From Halopenitus sp041821145 (lineage in GTDB: Archaea > Halobacteriota > Halobacteria > Halobacteriales > Haloferacaceae): 64,000 nucleotides of DNA. How positions within the stretch are numbered: the first letter of the stretch is position 1; every line of letters starts with the position of its first letter. The notes beneath the pieces were generated by a model that saw only the letters and a list, made by a program, of their open reading frames with translations, ran no database searches and was not told the DNA's origin. A program made the translations under genes and the position numbers. Of this stretch, positions 25,831-34,211 are shown in pieces. The stretch is taken from positions 248,001-312,000 of the forward strand of contig NZ_JBGUBC010000002.1 of the NCBI RefSeq assembly GCF_041821145.1. The letters are read 5' to 3'.

Positions 25831-26061
25831 TCGGTTTTTAGTTTCAATTCTGCTATCTCGACCAGGCTCCTTATCCAGACCACTCCGATAGAGGCGATCG
25901 TCAGTGCAGGAACGTCCAAAGATTTTACACCATCGACGGCTAACTGGGAGAGTGAAACCGTCTCGGTCAACTGGCAGGCCTCGGACGGCGGCTCCTCGGC
26001 CACACTGGGATATCTCTCTCCCGTTCACCGGCAGCGACACCGGGAGATTCTCTCGCGATAG
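25831..26061 (+). pseudogene. decayed pilin body downstream of the truncated pilin
   Basis: In the frame shifted from the pilin-like gene, after a TGA at 25828-25830, the DNA reads VFSFNS ... AIVSAGTSKDFTPSTANWES, then ETVSVNWQASDGGSSATL, ending at a TAG (26059-26061). This aligns with the C-terminal part of the pilin at 43402 (SSISAGSSHIATLDGDWSGQ, then TVRVNWESANGESSATL). A frameshift and at least one in-frame stop separate it from the N-terminal signal, so the gene is broken. Confidence 0.65.
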
Positions 26062-26072
26062 TGGCCATCCGT

Positions 26073-26633
26073 TCAGCAGCCACAGCCACACTCGGACTCG
26101 ACGTCTTCCGAGTGGCTGAAGAAGTTCTGAACGTTCGACGAGAGTTGGTCGGCCTCACCATTAGGCGAGGTGTCAAACCGTGTCTGGGTCGGACCGATCG
26201 CCCGAATCAGGGCCTCGATAATAAGTCCGACAGGCGCGGTCGTGTACTCCTCGCCACGATATCGCCAGAGCCGGCAATCGACATCATCCGCACAGTCACG
26301 GAGATCACCACACGGTTCACAGGTACTTTCACGATAGTCCGGTTGGATATCGTGCCCATCGATGCGTATCGTGGGCGAGACCGCCAGTTGTGTCGCCTTA
26401 GCACCCTCCAGCGTAGACACGTGAATGTCTCGGACGGTAATACCAACATCCAGTGGTTCAACGATCGGCTCGATCCGTTTGATCGCCGTTTCGAGTGCGT
26501 CTTCAGTCCCGACACATCGGTCACAGGACTCGTTGTCGAGATAGAGGAGATCAACGGTAACCGTCCGCCGTGTGTACTCTTCGGCCGATGACTGGACAAC
26601 CGAAATAGCGCCGCCAGCTGTGGGATCTCGCAT
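26073..26633 (-). CDS. cysteine-rich DUF2703-like protein
   Basis: Encodes 186 residues. The core YLDNESCDRCVGTEDALETA (31-50) and a later SPTIRIDGHDI give the thioredoxin-like DUF2703 pattern. Extra cysteine groups follow (STCEPCG, DCADDVDC) and the chain ends in ECGCGC, so it probably binds a soft metal or handles thiol/metalloid chemistry. DUF2703 genes are often near arsenic or mercury functions; no such gene is visible here. A TATA-like stretch (26660-26670) favours the start at 26633; an in-frame ATG at 26663 is the alternative. It is divergent from the Cys-rich HxlR regulator. Confidence 0.7.
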   Translation of the reverse strand: MRDPTAGGAISVVQSSAEEYTRRTVTVDLLYLDNESCDRCVGTEDALETAIKRIEPIVEPLDVGITVRDIHVSTLEGAKATQLAVSPTIRIDGHDIQPDYRESTCEPCGDLRDCADDVDCRLWRYRGEEYTTAPVGLIIEALIRAIGPTQTRFDTSPNGEADQLSSNVQNFFSHSEDVESECGCGC

Positions 26634-26774
26634 TACAGGTCGTGATACATCCCGGCGGCCCATATATTGTCAGGTGATTGAATATTTAGGAGGTTTGCGT
26701 ATTGAAACCGTCCGTAGTGAAAAACGGGCAGGGACCACGAATGTATATCAATCTACAGGACTGATAATGCGACA

Positions 26775-27185
26775 ATGGGAGAGAACGAACGGTGGCAAGA
26801 GAAATGGCACGGATTGCAGGACGTTCTCGGACCGAAATGGTCCCTTCACATACTTCGGCTACTATCAGAGGGGTCACATGGGTTCAACGCGATACAGCAT
26901 GAACTCAGTGGTCTGACTGCGCCGATGCTTTCCCAACGACTTACAGAACTCAGTTGCCACGGGCTGATTGAGCGGACTGTCGAGGAGACGAGGCCACCAA
27001 CCACGGCGTATTCGCTCACCGAGCAGGGAGCACAGGTCGCCACCCACCTTCGCGAACTGGAGTCACTCGTTGAACTCCATGGCCGAACGGACGGCGATCG
27101 TCGACAGGACTGTTCAGAGACGTCGGAGGAGTGTCGCAACGAAGCCCTCTCAGATGGATGTGTAACAGTAGTAGACCAGTGTTGA
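26775..27185 (+). CDS. HxlR-family regulator with cysteine-rich tail
   Basis: Encodes 136 residues. A winged-helix HxlR domain (about 8-98) contains GPKWSLHILRLLSEGSHGFN and APMLSQRLTELSCHGLIERT. The tail holds Cys113, Cys120, Cys129 and Cys136, the last being the final residue, a regular 7-9 residue spacing suited to metal binding or disulfide sensing. HxlR proteins often sense electrophiles or redox state by cysteine. A TATA-like TGTATATC is about 30 bases upstream. The divergent DUF2703 gene is the obvious candidate target. Confidence 0.85.
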   Translation: MGENERWQEKWHGLQDVLGPKWSLHILRLLSEGSHGFNAIQHELSGLTAPMLSQRLTELSCHGLIERTVEETRPPTTAYSLTEQGAQVATHLRELESLVELHGRTDGDRRQDCSETSEECRNEALSDGCVTVVDQC

Positions 27186-27220
27186 CGCTGCCTCGTAGCT
27201 CGTAAGGCGATTTCTATCCA

Positions 27221-27326
27221 ATCTATGGGCGGAGCAGGCCGAGTGCCTCGGAGTCGCTCGAAAATCGAAGATTTCCCTGATGACGGGACACAACGTCTCG
27301 AATCACGTGACCCCGAGGCGGTTCAC
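27221..27326 (+). mobile_element. IS200/IS605-like right-end relic A (omegaRNA-like)
   Basis: The block ending GCCGAGTGCCTCGG (to 27251) and the block GTGACCCCGAGGCGGTTCAC (27307-27326) match the two halves of a shorter copy at 54435-54490. Between them lie 55 bases with a small hairpin AAATC-GAA-GATTT and a TGATGA. GCCTCGG/CCGAGGC can close the structure. It resembles the structured right ends of haloarchaeal TnpB-type IS elements, but no transposase or TnpB gene is present here. Confidence 0.5.
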
Positions 27327-27388
27327 TGACCCGATCTTCCGCCAGTACACGGCGGAGCGCTTTTTAAGTATCCGGTCCTAATAATTGT

Positions 27389-28225
27389 ATGAGCGTCGAT
27401 CGGATCCTTCTCACGAACGACGACGGGATCGATACCGTCGGTTTCCGGGCCCTCTATGAGGCGCTCGGGGATGCCTACGATGTCGTCGCCGTCGCTCCCG
27501 CGGCCGACCAGAGCGCGGTTGGCAGATCGCTTTCGAACGATGTGGTCGTCCACGACCACGAACTCGGCTATGCCGTCGAGGGAACGCCTGCCGACTGTGC
27601 GATCGTCGGCCTTAGCGAACTCGTTCCCGATGCCGACATCGTGGTCGCCGGCTGCAACGAGGGTGCCAACCTCGGTGAATACGTCCTCGGTCGATCCGGG
27701 ACGATCTCTGCAGCCGTCGAGGCGGCCTTCTTCGACGTTCCAGCGATCGCGACCTCGCTGTACGTCCCGGTCGACGAGGACCTAGCGGATCGGTCGTTCG
27801 ATCAGACCGATTTCGCTCACGCGATGGCAGCCACCGAGTACCTCGTCGACCACGCCCTCGACGCGGGAGTCTTCGATCAGATCGATTATCTGAACGTGAA
27901 CGCGCCGATGGCCGACGGCGAGACCGGTCCGCCCCCGACCGAACGGGCACCGATGGACGTGACCGAACCCTCCCGGCTCTACGAGATGGGTGCAAGTCGC
28001 GCCGCGGATGGCAACGGCGTGACGATCCACGACCGGATTTGGGATCGGATGCGGACCGGAGAGGTCCCCGACCCGGAGGGAACCGACCGGCGAGCGATCG
28101 TCGAGGGACGCGTGTCGGTCTCGCCGCTCACGGCGCCACACGCGAACAGCCACCACGAGGCGCTCGACGGACTCGCGGAGACTTACGGTAGCGTCGACGT
28201 CGATCCGATGTCCCACGACGACTGA
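27389..28225 (+). CDS. surE: 5'/3'-nucleotidase SurE
   Basis: Encodes 278 residues. The SurE phosphatase signature LLTNDDGID (7-15) with the metal-binding Asp pair, then SAVGRSLS, GTPADCAIVGL and SGTISAAVEAAFF (surface and dimer elements) are clear. The enzyme removes phosphate from nucleoside monophosphates. A TTTTTAAGTA box about 25 bases before the ATG fits a leaderless transcript. It is convergent with grpE. Confidence 0.93.
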   Translation: MSVDRILLTNDDGIDTVGFRALYEALGDAYDVVAVAPAADQSAVGRSLSNDVVVHDHELGYAVEGTPADCAIVGLSELVPDADIVVAGCNEGANLGEYVLGRSGTISAAVEAAFFDVPAIATSLYVPVDEDLADRSFDQTDFAHAMAATEYLVDHALDAGVFDQIDYLNVNAPMADGETGPPPTERAPMDVTEPSRLYEMGASRAADGNGVTIHDRIWDRMRTGEVPDPEGTDRRAIVEGRVSVSPLTAPHANSHHEALDGLAETYGSVDVDPMSHDD

Positions 28226-28268
28226 AACGGTGACACGGACAGGGACGGACCGAGTCGTCCGTCGAGGC

Positions 28269-28979
28269 CTATTGTCCGTCGCTGACGGTGACCTGTGCCT
28301 CGCGGATCACGGAACCATCCAACTCGTAGCCGGGCTGATAGACCTCGGCGATCGTCCCCTCGGGCTGGTCGCTTTCGACTCGGAGCATCACCTGGTGTCG
28401 GCGGGGATCGACGTCCTGACCGGGTTCGGGATCGATGGTCTCGACGTTCTCCTCTTCGAGGACCCGATCGAACTCGCCGAGCGTCGACTCGACGCCGGGT
28501 CGAATGTCGGTACCCGCCTCCTGGTCGAGCGCACGCAGGAGGTTGTCGCGGACGGGAACGATCCGCTCGATGAGGTCCTCGGCTGCGCGCTCTTTGATTT
28601 CCTCCTGACGGCGCTTCGCGCGCTGTTTGTAGTTTTGAAAGTCCGCCTGCTTGCGCTTGAGGCGCTCCGTGAGATCGTCGATCTCGGCGTCGCGATCGTC
28701 GAGTTCGTCCTCCAGCGTCTCGATTCGGGACTCCCGTTCCTCGAGTCGGGCCTCCAGATCGGCTACCTCCTCGGCAAGCGTGTCTGCATCCTCGGCGTCG
28801 AGATCTGCGATTCGGGCCGCGAGATGGGACTCCTCAGTGGTAGCGTCATCTTCGACGTTCACGTCTGATTCGCCATCGCGTTCGGCATCGACGTCGCCGC
28901 CGGTGTCGTCCCTCTCGGACGTCGAGGGGTCCCGATCTTCGTCCTCGAACTCGATCTCAACGGCGTCGTCCTCGCTCAT
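28269..28979 (-). CDS. grpE: nucleotide exchange factor GrpE
   Basis: Encodes 236 residues. An acidic leader (about 1-45) precedes a long coiled coil (about 48-130: ADLEARLEERESRIETLEDE and following), then the family's FQNYKQRAKRRQEE and VRDNLLRALDQE, and a C-terminal beta domain beginning EPGQDVDPRRHQVMLRVESD. It releases ADP from DnaK. The dnaK and dnaJ genes are not adjacent in this window. The start at 28979 (MSEDDAVEIEF) is chosen over an in-frame ATG at 29006. Confidence 0.92.
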   Translation of the reverse strand: MSEDDAVEIEFEDEDRDPSTSERDDTGGDVDAERDGESDVNVEDDATTEESHLAARIADLDAEDADTLAEEVADLEARLEERESRIETLEDELDDRDAEIDDLTERLKRKQADFQNYKQRAKRRQEEIKERAAEDLIERIVPVRDNLLRALDQEAGTDIRPGVESTLGEFDRVLEEENVETIDPEPGQDVDPRRHQVMLRVESDQPEGTIAEVYQPGYELDGSVIREAQVTVSDGQ

Positions 28980-29083
28980 GATCGATCGGTGGTCATCGGC
29001 GGGCATAAGACTTGCAAAAACGAATCGGCCGACCGCGATCGCTTTCGCCGGTTTATAACTCCTCGCGTGATGAATCGGGCATC

Positions 29084-30943
29084 ATGACCGCGCCGAACCG
29101 GAACGTGCTGTGGGCGAACGCGATCGTCGACGAACTGGCGAGCGCCGGGGTCTCGGCCGCCGTGATCTCGCCGGGCAGCCGGTCGACGCCACTGACGATG
29201 GCGTTCGCACGCCACGAGGACGTCCACGTGTTCTCACAACTCGACGAGCGGTCGGCCGCCTTCTTCGCGCTCGGACGAGCCCGCCGAACCGGCGAGATCA
29301 CCCCACTCGTTTGCACCTCGGGGACTGCCGCCGCCAACTACCATCCGGCCGTGATGGAGGCCGATCGGGGGCGCGTGCCCCTCCTCGCGCTCACCGCCGA
29401 CCGCCCTCCGGAGCTGCGCGATTCGGGTGCCAACCAGACGGCGGACCAGGAGAAGCTCTACGGAGACGCGGTCCGGTTCTACAAGGACCTTCCGGAGCCC
29501 GCCGCGACCGACCGGGCCCTGACTTCGGTCAGGACCACGATCGCCCGGGCGATCGAGGCAGCCGAGGGCGTCGATCCGGGCCCGGTCCACCTCAACGTCC
29601 CGTTCGCCAAACCCCTGGAGCCGACTCCCGTCCCGGACGACGTACCCGCGGACCTCGATCCGGCGGCCGAGACCGGACGGGAGGGCCCGTACGTCGATCG
29701 AACGAGCGGGGCGACGAGGATCGACGATCGCGATCTGCGAGCGCTCGCGGACGACCTCTCGGTCGATCGTGGGCTGATCGTCGCCGGACCGGCCGACCCG
29801 CCTGGGCTCGATCCGGAGGCAGTCACCGCGCTCTCTCACGCCACCGGTCACCCGATCCTCGCCGATCCGCTTTCGGGGGTCCGGTTCGGGGGACACACTC
29901 GCGTCGCTCCCGTGATCGGGGGCTACGATGCCTACCTCTCGGCCGACCTGGCGGGGACTCCGCCGGAGACGTGGCGCGACCCCGATGTCATCCTCCGGAT
30001 CGGCGCCTCGCCCACCTCGAAGCGCCTCCGGAAGTACCTTGCGGCGGTCGATGCTGACCAGTACGTCGTCGACCCCATCGGTCGCTGGCGTGAGGCGGAG
30101 TTCACGGCGACCGATCTCGTCGTCGCCGAGCCGAACCGTCTGTGTGGCGACCTCTCGCGGCTGGTCGCCGGCGGTGGAGCAAGCGCCTGGCGTACCCAAT
30201 GGGAACGTGCCGACGAGCGTGCCTTCGAGGTCCTCGAGGAGTCCTCGGAGTTCTTCGAGGGGCGTGCAGTCGCGACGATCGCCGAATCGGTCCCGGATCC
30301 CGCGACATTGTTCGTCTCCAACTCGATGCCGGTTCGTGATCTCGATCGGTTCGCTCGGCCGACGACGAGGAACCTCACCGTCGATGGCAACCGTGGCGTC
30401 TCCGGCATCGACGGCATCGTCTCGACGGGACTCGGTGCCGGGTCGGCGACGACCGACGACCTCACAATCGTTCTCGGGGATCTCGCCCTGTATCACGACT
30501 CGAACGGGCTGTTGGCGCTGGAACGCCTCGATCTCGATGCGACGGTCGTCACGATCAACAACGACGGTGGCGGGATCTTTCATCAACTACCGATCGAGGA
30601 GTTCGATCCCGAGTTCACGGAGTGGTTCAAAACGCCTCACGGCCTCGAGTTCGAGTCGCTCGCCGATCTTCACGGCTTGACCTACGAGCGGATCGACGCT
30701 CGCGGGGACGTCGGCCAGGCTGTCGATCACGAGGGTGGAAGCGGCGAGACCGTCGACGGCGAGGATAGCCATTCGAGCAAGGCTGACACCGACCCGACCG
30801 CCGCACTCGTAGCGGCGTATCGGGCGGCGCGCGAGCGCTCGGGGAGCACTCTGATCGACGTCCGGACCGACGCCAAGGCGAGCCATCAAACCCGCAAACG
30901 GCTTCGTGAACGCACAGTCGAGGCCGTGTTGGACGGGAAGTGA
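29084..30943 (+). CDS. menD: SEPHCHC synthase MenD (menaquinone pathway)
   Basis: Encodes 619 residues, a thiamine diphosphate enzyme that joins isochorismate and 2-oxoglutarate. MenD marks are VISPGSRSTPLTMAFA near the N-terminus, TSGTAAANYHPAVMEA, ADRPPELRDSGANQT, and in the C-terminal TPP domain GNRGVSGIDG and NNDGGGIF. The ATG at 29084 follows GTTTATAAC by about 30 bases. It makes the menaquinone that the nar Rieske/cyt b unit would oxidise. An Asp/Gly-rich insert near residue 560 is typical haloarchaeal padding. Confidence 0.96.
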   Translation: MTAPNRNVLWANAIVDELASAGVSAAVISPGSRSTPLTMAFARHEDVHVFSQLDERSAAFFALGRARRTGEITPLVCTSGTAAANYHPAVMEADRGRVPLLALTADRPPELRDSGANQTADQEKLYGDAVRFYKDLPEPAATDRALTSVRTTIARAIEAAEGVDPGPVHLNVPFAKPLEPTPVPDDVPADLDPAAETGREGPYVDRTSGATRIDDRDLRALADDLSVDRGLIVAGPADPPGLDPEAVTALSHATGHPILADPLSGVRFGGHTRVAPVIGGYDAYLSADLAGTPPETWRDPDVILRIGASPTSKRLRKYLAAVDADQYVVDPIGRWREAEFTATDLVVAEPNRLCGDLSRLVAGGGASAWRTQWERADERAFEVLEESSEFFEGRAVATIAESVPDPATLFVSNSMPVRDLDRFARPTTRNLTVDGNRGVSGIDGIVSTGLGAGSATTDDLTIVLGDLALYHDSNGLLALERLDLDATVVTINNDGGGIFHQLPIEEFDPEFTEWFKTPHGLEFESLADLHGLTYERIDARGDVGQAVDHEGGSGETVDGEDSHSSKADTDPTAALVAAYRAARERSGSTLIDVRTDAKASHQTRKRLRERTVEAVLDGK

Positions 30944-31003
30944 AGTCGGGCGGGAGTGAAATCGGATATCGCGTGAACGGTGGCGTCGTGATCGAGCGAA
31001 CAG

Positions 31004-31018
31004 TCACCGTGACGGTGA
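31004..31018. other. 15-bp perfect palindrome between menD and trxB
   Basis: TCACCGT-G-ACGGTGA forms a perfect 7-bp dyad in the convergent gap between menD and trxB (30944-31094). It may aid transcription termination or be a binding site; no other feature is visible in the gap. Confidence 0.35.
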
Positions 31019-31094
31019 ACGCTCACGAGGTCTCGGCACGATGACGAGCACTCACGAGAGGAATCTCGGCGCGACGGAGGGTCCGCGTGCGTTC

Positions 31095-32162
31095 TCAGTC
31101 GTCGGCCGTGGCCGGACTCGCGTCCGGTTCGGCGAGTTCGCCGGCGCGTTCGAGTTCCGTGAGGTATTCGTCGGCGTCGATCGCGGCCTTGCTACCCATG
31201 CCGGCGGCGGTGACCGCCTGCTGGTAGTGGTAGTCGACGACGTCGCCGGCACCGAACAGTCCCTCGACGCCGGTTCGGGTCTGACCGGCACCGGAGCCAC
31301 CCTCGGTTCGCAGATATCCATCCTCGTTCAACTCGACGTCGGTCTCCGTCAGGTAATCCGTGTTCGGCGTGTGGCCGATGGCGAAGAAGACGGCCCCGAC
31401 GTCGAAGTCGTACACGTTGACCTCGTCCGCGGTCTCGGGATCCTCGAGTTTCTCGGTTGGATGACCCGCCGGATGTTCGACGAGCGTCACGTAGTCGATC
31501 CCCTCCTCCTGTGTCCCGTGGAGCGCCGTGACTTCCGTGTTCTTTCGGATCTCGATGTCGCCCTCCTCGACCTGCTCCATCACGCGGTCGATCCAGACGT
31601 CCTCCGCTCGGAATTCCTCGCGGCGGTGGATGAGATAGACGGTATCAGCGAACTTGGTGAGGAACGTGGCCTCCTCCATGGCTGCGTCCCCGCCGCCGAC
31701 GACGAGCATGTCCTCTCCGCGGAAGAACGCGCCGTCACAGGTGGCACACGTCGAGAGGCCATACCCCATGAGTTCGTCCTCGCCGGGGATCCCGAGCGTC
31801 CGCGCTGACGCGCCGGAGGCGGCGATAAAGGCGTCGCAGGTGTAGACGTGGCCGTTCTGTAACCGGACGCGGAAGGGGCGTTCGGAGTCGTCGATGGATT
31901 CGACGATCCCGTGTTCCGTCTCCGCGCCGAACTTCGTCGCCTGCGCTTTCATCTCGTTGATCAACTCGGGGCCGGAGATTCCCTCCGAAAAGCCCGGATA
32001 GTTCTCCACGTCGGTGGTGAGCGTGAGCTGTCCGCCCGGTTCGTCGCCCTCCAGAATGAGGGGTTCGTTGTTCGCTCGTGCGGCGTAGATCCCCGCCGTG
32101 AGCCCGGCGATCCCAGTTCCGGCGATGATCAGCCGTCGGTGTTCGTCTGCGTCCTCGCTCAT
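31095..32162 (-). CDS. trxB: thioredoxin reductase
   Basis: Encodes 355 residues. The FAD-binding GTGIAGLTAG (15-24), the redox-active CATC (139-142), the NAD(P)-binding VVGGGDAAMEEA and the C-terminal FAD motif GLFGAGDVVD are all intact. The reductase keeps thioredoxins reduced. It is slightly longer than bacterial TrxB owing to an acidic insert (about 230-255) and C-terminal tail. A paralogue acting on ferredoxin rather than NADPH cannot be excluded from sequence alone. Confidence 0.94.
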   Translation of the reverse strand: MSEDADEHRRLIIAGTGIAGLTAGIYAARANNEPLILEGDEPGGQLTLTTDVENYPGFSEGISGPELINEMKAQATKFGAETEHGIVESIDDSERPFRVRLQNGHVYTCDAFIAASGASARTLGIPGEDELMGYGLSTCATCDGAFFRGEDMLVVGGGDAAMEEATFLTKFADTVYLIHRREEFRAEDVWIDRVMEQVEEGDIEIRKNTEVTALHGTQEEGIDYVTLVEHPAGHPTEKLEDPETADEVNVYDFDVGAVFFAIGHTPNTDYLTETDVELNEDGYLRTEGGSGAGQTRTGVEGLFGAGDVVDYHYQQAVTAAGMGSKAAIDADEYLTELERAGELAEPDASPATADD

Positions 32163-32226
32163 ACCTACTGATTTGCGATCGGGGCGTATGTAGGTTGCGC
32201 CCGAGCGGCTCGATGACCGGTTTCAG

Positions 32227-33024
32227 TCACGATCCCTCGACGAGTTCGCCGCCGCGATCGCGCCACTCGGCGAGGCTTCCCTCGTAGATGTGGACGACCT
32301 CGAAACCGATCCACCGGAGTGCGACGTACGTGTGTGAGAGCCGACGAGCGGTGTTACAGTAGAGTACGACGGGACGGTCCGGCGTGATCCCGCGCTCGTC
32401 GAAGCGCTCGCGGAGGTCAGCCTTTCCGCGAAATCCGCGCGTGTCAGGATCGACGGCCTCAGTCCAGTCGAACCTGATGGCACCCGGGAGATGTCCGGCC
32501 GCGTACTCGTCGGCATCGCGGGTATCCACGAAGACGGCGTCGCTATCGGGAGTCTCGCCTAGTTCGAGGACCTCGTCGTATCCCACGATCGGCGAGTCCG
32601 GTCCCTTGACGCGACGAGGTTCCACGGGCACCGATTCGGGAGAGACGGACTCGTCGTCAACCGGATGATCGCGCTTCCAGGCGCTCAGATCTCCGTCGAG
32701 CAGGTGGACGTCCTCGAAGCCGTAGACGAGCGCGGTGACGAGAAACCGCGCGGCAAAGACGCCGTTTGTGTCGTCATATGCGACGAGGGTGTCCTCCCGG
32801 GAGAGGCCCGCAGATCCCAGAAGTTCCGCGAACGCCTTCGCGCCGGGAAGAGTGCCCGCGTCGGGCCCCTCCGCATCGCGAAACTCCTCGAAAGGGATGT
32901 TTACCGCGCCGGGGACGTGTCCGAGCGCATCGTACTCCCAGTTGTCACGGACGTCGACCGCGTGGACATCCGGATCCTGACGGTGCGCTGCGAGCCACGC
33001 GATCGGAACGATGATCTCGGTCAT
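32227..33024 (-). CDS. two-domain rhodanese sulfurtransferase
   Basis: Encodes 265 residues with tandem rhodanese domains. The C-terminal domain has the persulfide-forming Cys223 in LYCNTARR; the N-terminal domain has Asp in the equivalent loop (AYDDTNG, 82-88) and is structural. The family moves sulfane sulfur from thiosulfate or mercaptopyruvate to thiophilic acceptors. The ATG at 33024 is preceded by a GGAGG. It is divergent from a second rhodanese gene at 33311. Confidence 0.92.
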   Translation of the reverse strand: MTEIIVPIAWLAAHRQDPDVHAVDVRDNWEYDALGHVPGAVNIPFEEFRDAEGPDAGTLPGAKAFAELLGSAGLSREDTLVAYDDTNGVFAARFLVTALVYGFEDVHLLDGDLSAWKRDHPVDDESVSPESVPVEPRRVKGPDSPIVGYDEVLELGETPDSDAVFVDTRDADEYAAGHLPGAIRFDWTEAVDPDTRGFRGKADLRERFDERGITPDRPVVLYCNTARRLSHTYVALRWIGFEVVHIYEGSLAEWRDRGGELVEGS

Positions 33025-33310
33025 CAATACCCCCTTTCTCCTCCGGACAGATTACTTCGCGGGCCCACGACGATTCGGCCGGCCCTTCCGGATACCGGCA
33101 ACATTTGGAACCTCCGGTCGGTTTCAGCGCATGGGCCGCTTCGTCGACACTGAGATCGACGGCAGGCGGACCGACGCGGGAGATCGTTCGGCAACGATCT
33201 CGGTCGTGTCTCGCCGACGAACACGCAATAATTGCCACCGCTCCGAACGAGAGGCGTGACTGGCCGTGGTGTTTGGTTCCTTATAGGGTGAGCACGTAAG
33301 AGAAGACGCC
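33025..33310. other. 286-bp divergent intergenic region between two rhodanese genes
   Basis: It contains a perfect 9-bp dyad GAGATCGTT-CGGC-AACGATCTC (33180-33201) and a TATA-like TTATAGG about 28 bases before the plus-strand gene. A 42-codon open frame (33131-33259) runs through it but has no promoter-like box and looks non-coding. Confidence 0.5.
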
Positions 33311-34171
33311 ATGGGAGATTCCGATTACGCGAATGACGTGCTCGTCTCCGCCGACTGGGTGGAGGCGCGACTCGAGGAGTTCGAAAGCGACGACGACGAC
33401 CTGCGGCTCGTAGAGGTCGACGTCGATACCGAGGCGTACGACGGGGCGCATGCGCCGGGAGCCATCGGCTTCAACTGGGAAAGCCAGCTTCAGGACCAAA
33501 CGCAGCGTGACATTCTCGAACAGGACGATTTCGAGACGCTGCTTGGCGAACACGGCATCAGCGACGACTCGACGGTCGTCCTCTACGGTGACAACAGCAA
33601 CTGGTTCGCCGCCTACGCTTATTGGCAGTTCAAATATTGGGGCCACGACGACGTCAAGCTTCTCGACGGCGGCCGCGAGTACTGGATCGAAAACGACTAT
33701 CCGACGACGGATGAGGTTCCCTCGTTCCCGGAGACCGACTACGAGGCGGGCGGTCCCTACGAGACGATCCGTGCGTACCGTGATGACGTCGAGAAGGGGA
33801 TCGACCGCGGGGTCCCGCTCGTCGACGTGCGCTCGCCCGAGGAGTACAGCGGCGAGATCCTCGCACCCCCGGGACTCCAGGAGACCGCCCAGCGTGGCGG
33901 ACACATACCCGGCGCGAAGAACATCTCGTGGGCGGCCGTAACGAACGATGACGGGACGTTCAAGACCCGCGATGAACTCGAGGCACTGTACGCCGACGAG
34001 GACATCCACGGCGACGAGACGACGATCGCCTACTGCCGCATCGGCGAGCGCTCCTCCGTTGCGTGGTTCGCGCTCCACGAGCTGCTCGGCTACGAGGACA
34101 CCATCAACTACGACGGGTCCTGGACCGAGTGGGGTAATCTCGTCGACGCGCCGATCGAAACGGGCGAGTAG
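33311..34171 (+). CDS. two-domain rhodanese sulfurtransferase (second copy)
   Basis: Encodes 286 residues, again two rhodanese domains, with catalytic Cys242 in AYCRIGERSS and a degenerate N-terminal loop (LYGDNSN). The sequence is clearly different from its divergent neighbour: it matches thiosulfate sulfurtransferases with VDVRSPEEYSGEILAPPG, a signature of that subgroup. The two enzymes may differ in sulfur donor. Leaderless start suggested by TTATAGG upstream. Confidence 0.92.
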   Translation: MGDSDYANDVLVSADWVEARLEEFESDDDDLRLVEVDVDTEAYDGAHAPGAIGFNWESQLQDQTQRDILEQDDFETLLGEHGISDDSTVVLYGDNSNWFAAYAYWQFKYWGHDDVKLLDGGREYWIENDYPTTDEVPSFPETDYEAGGPYETIRAYRDDVEKGIDRGVPLVDVRSPEEYSGEILAPPGLQETAQRGGHIPGAKNISWAAVTNDDGTFKTRDELEALYADEDIHGDETTIAYCRIGERSSVAWFALHELLGYEDTINYDGSWTEWGNLVDAPIETGE

Positions 34172-34211
34172 ACGATACAGCGTTAAGTCGGTCCATCGCC
34201 TTCCGTTTTCT

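Noticed and set aside
33131..33259. 42-codon frame between the two rhodanese genes
   Set aside because: There is no TATA-like box at the right distance, the composition is Arg/Ser-rich, and it contains the 9-bp dyad.
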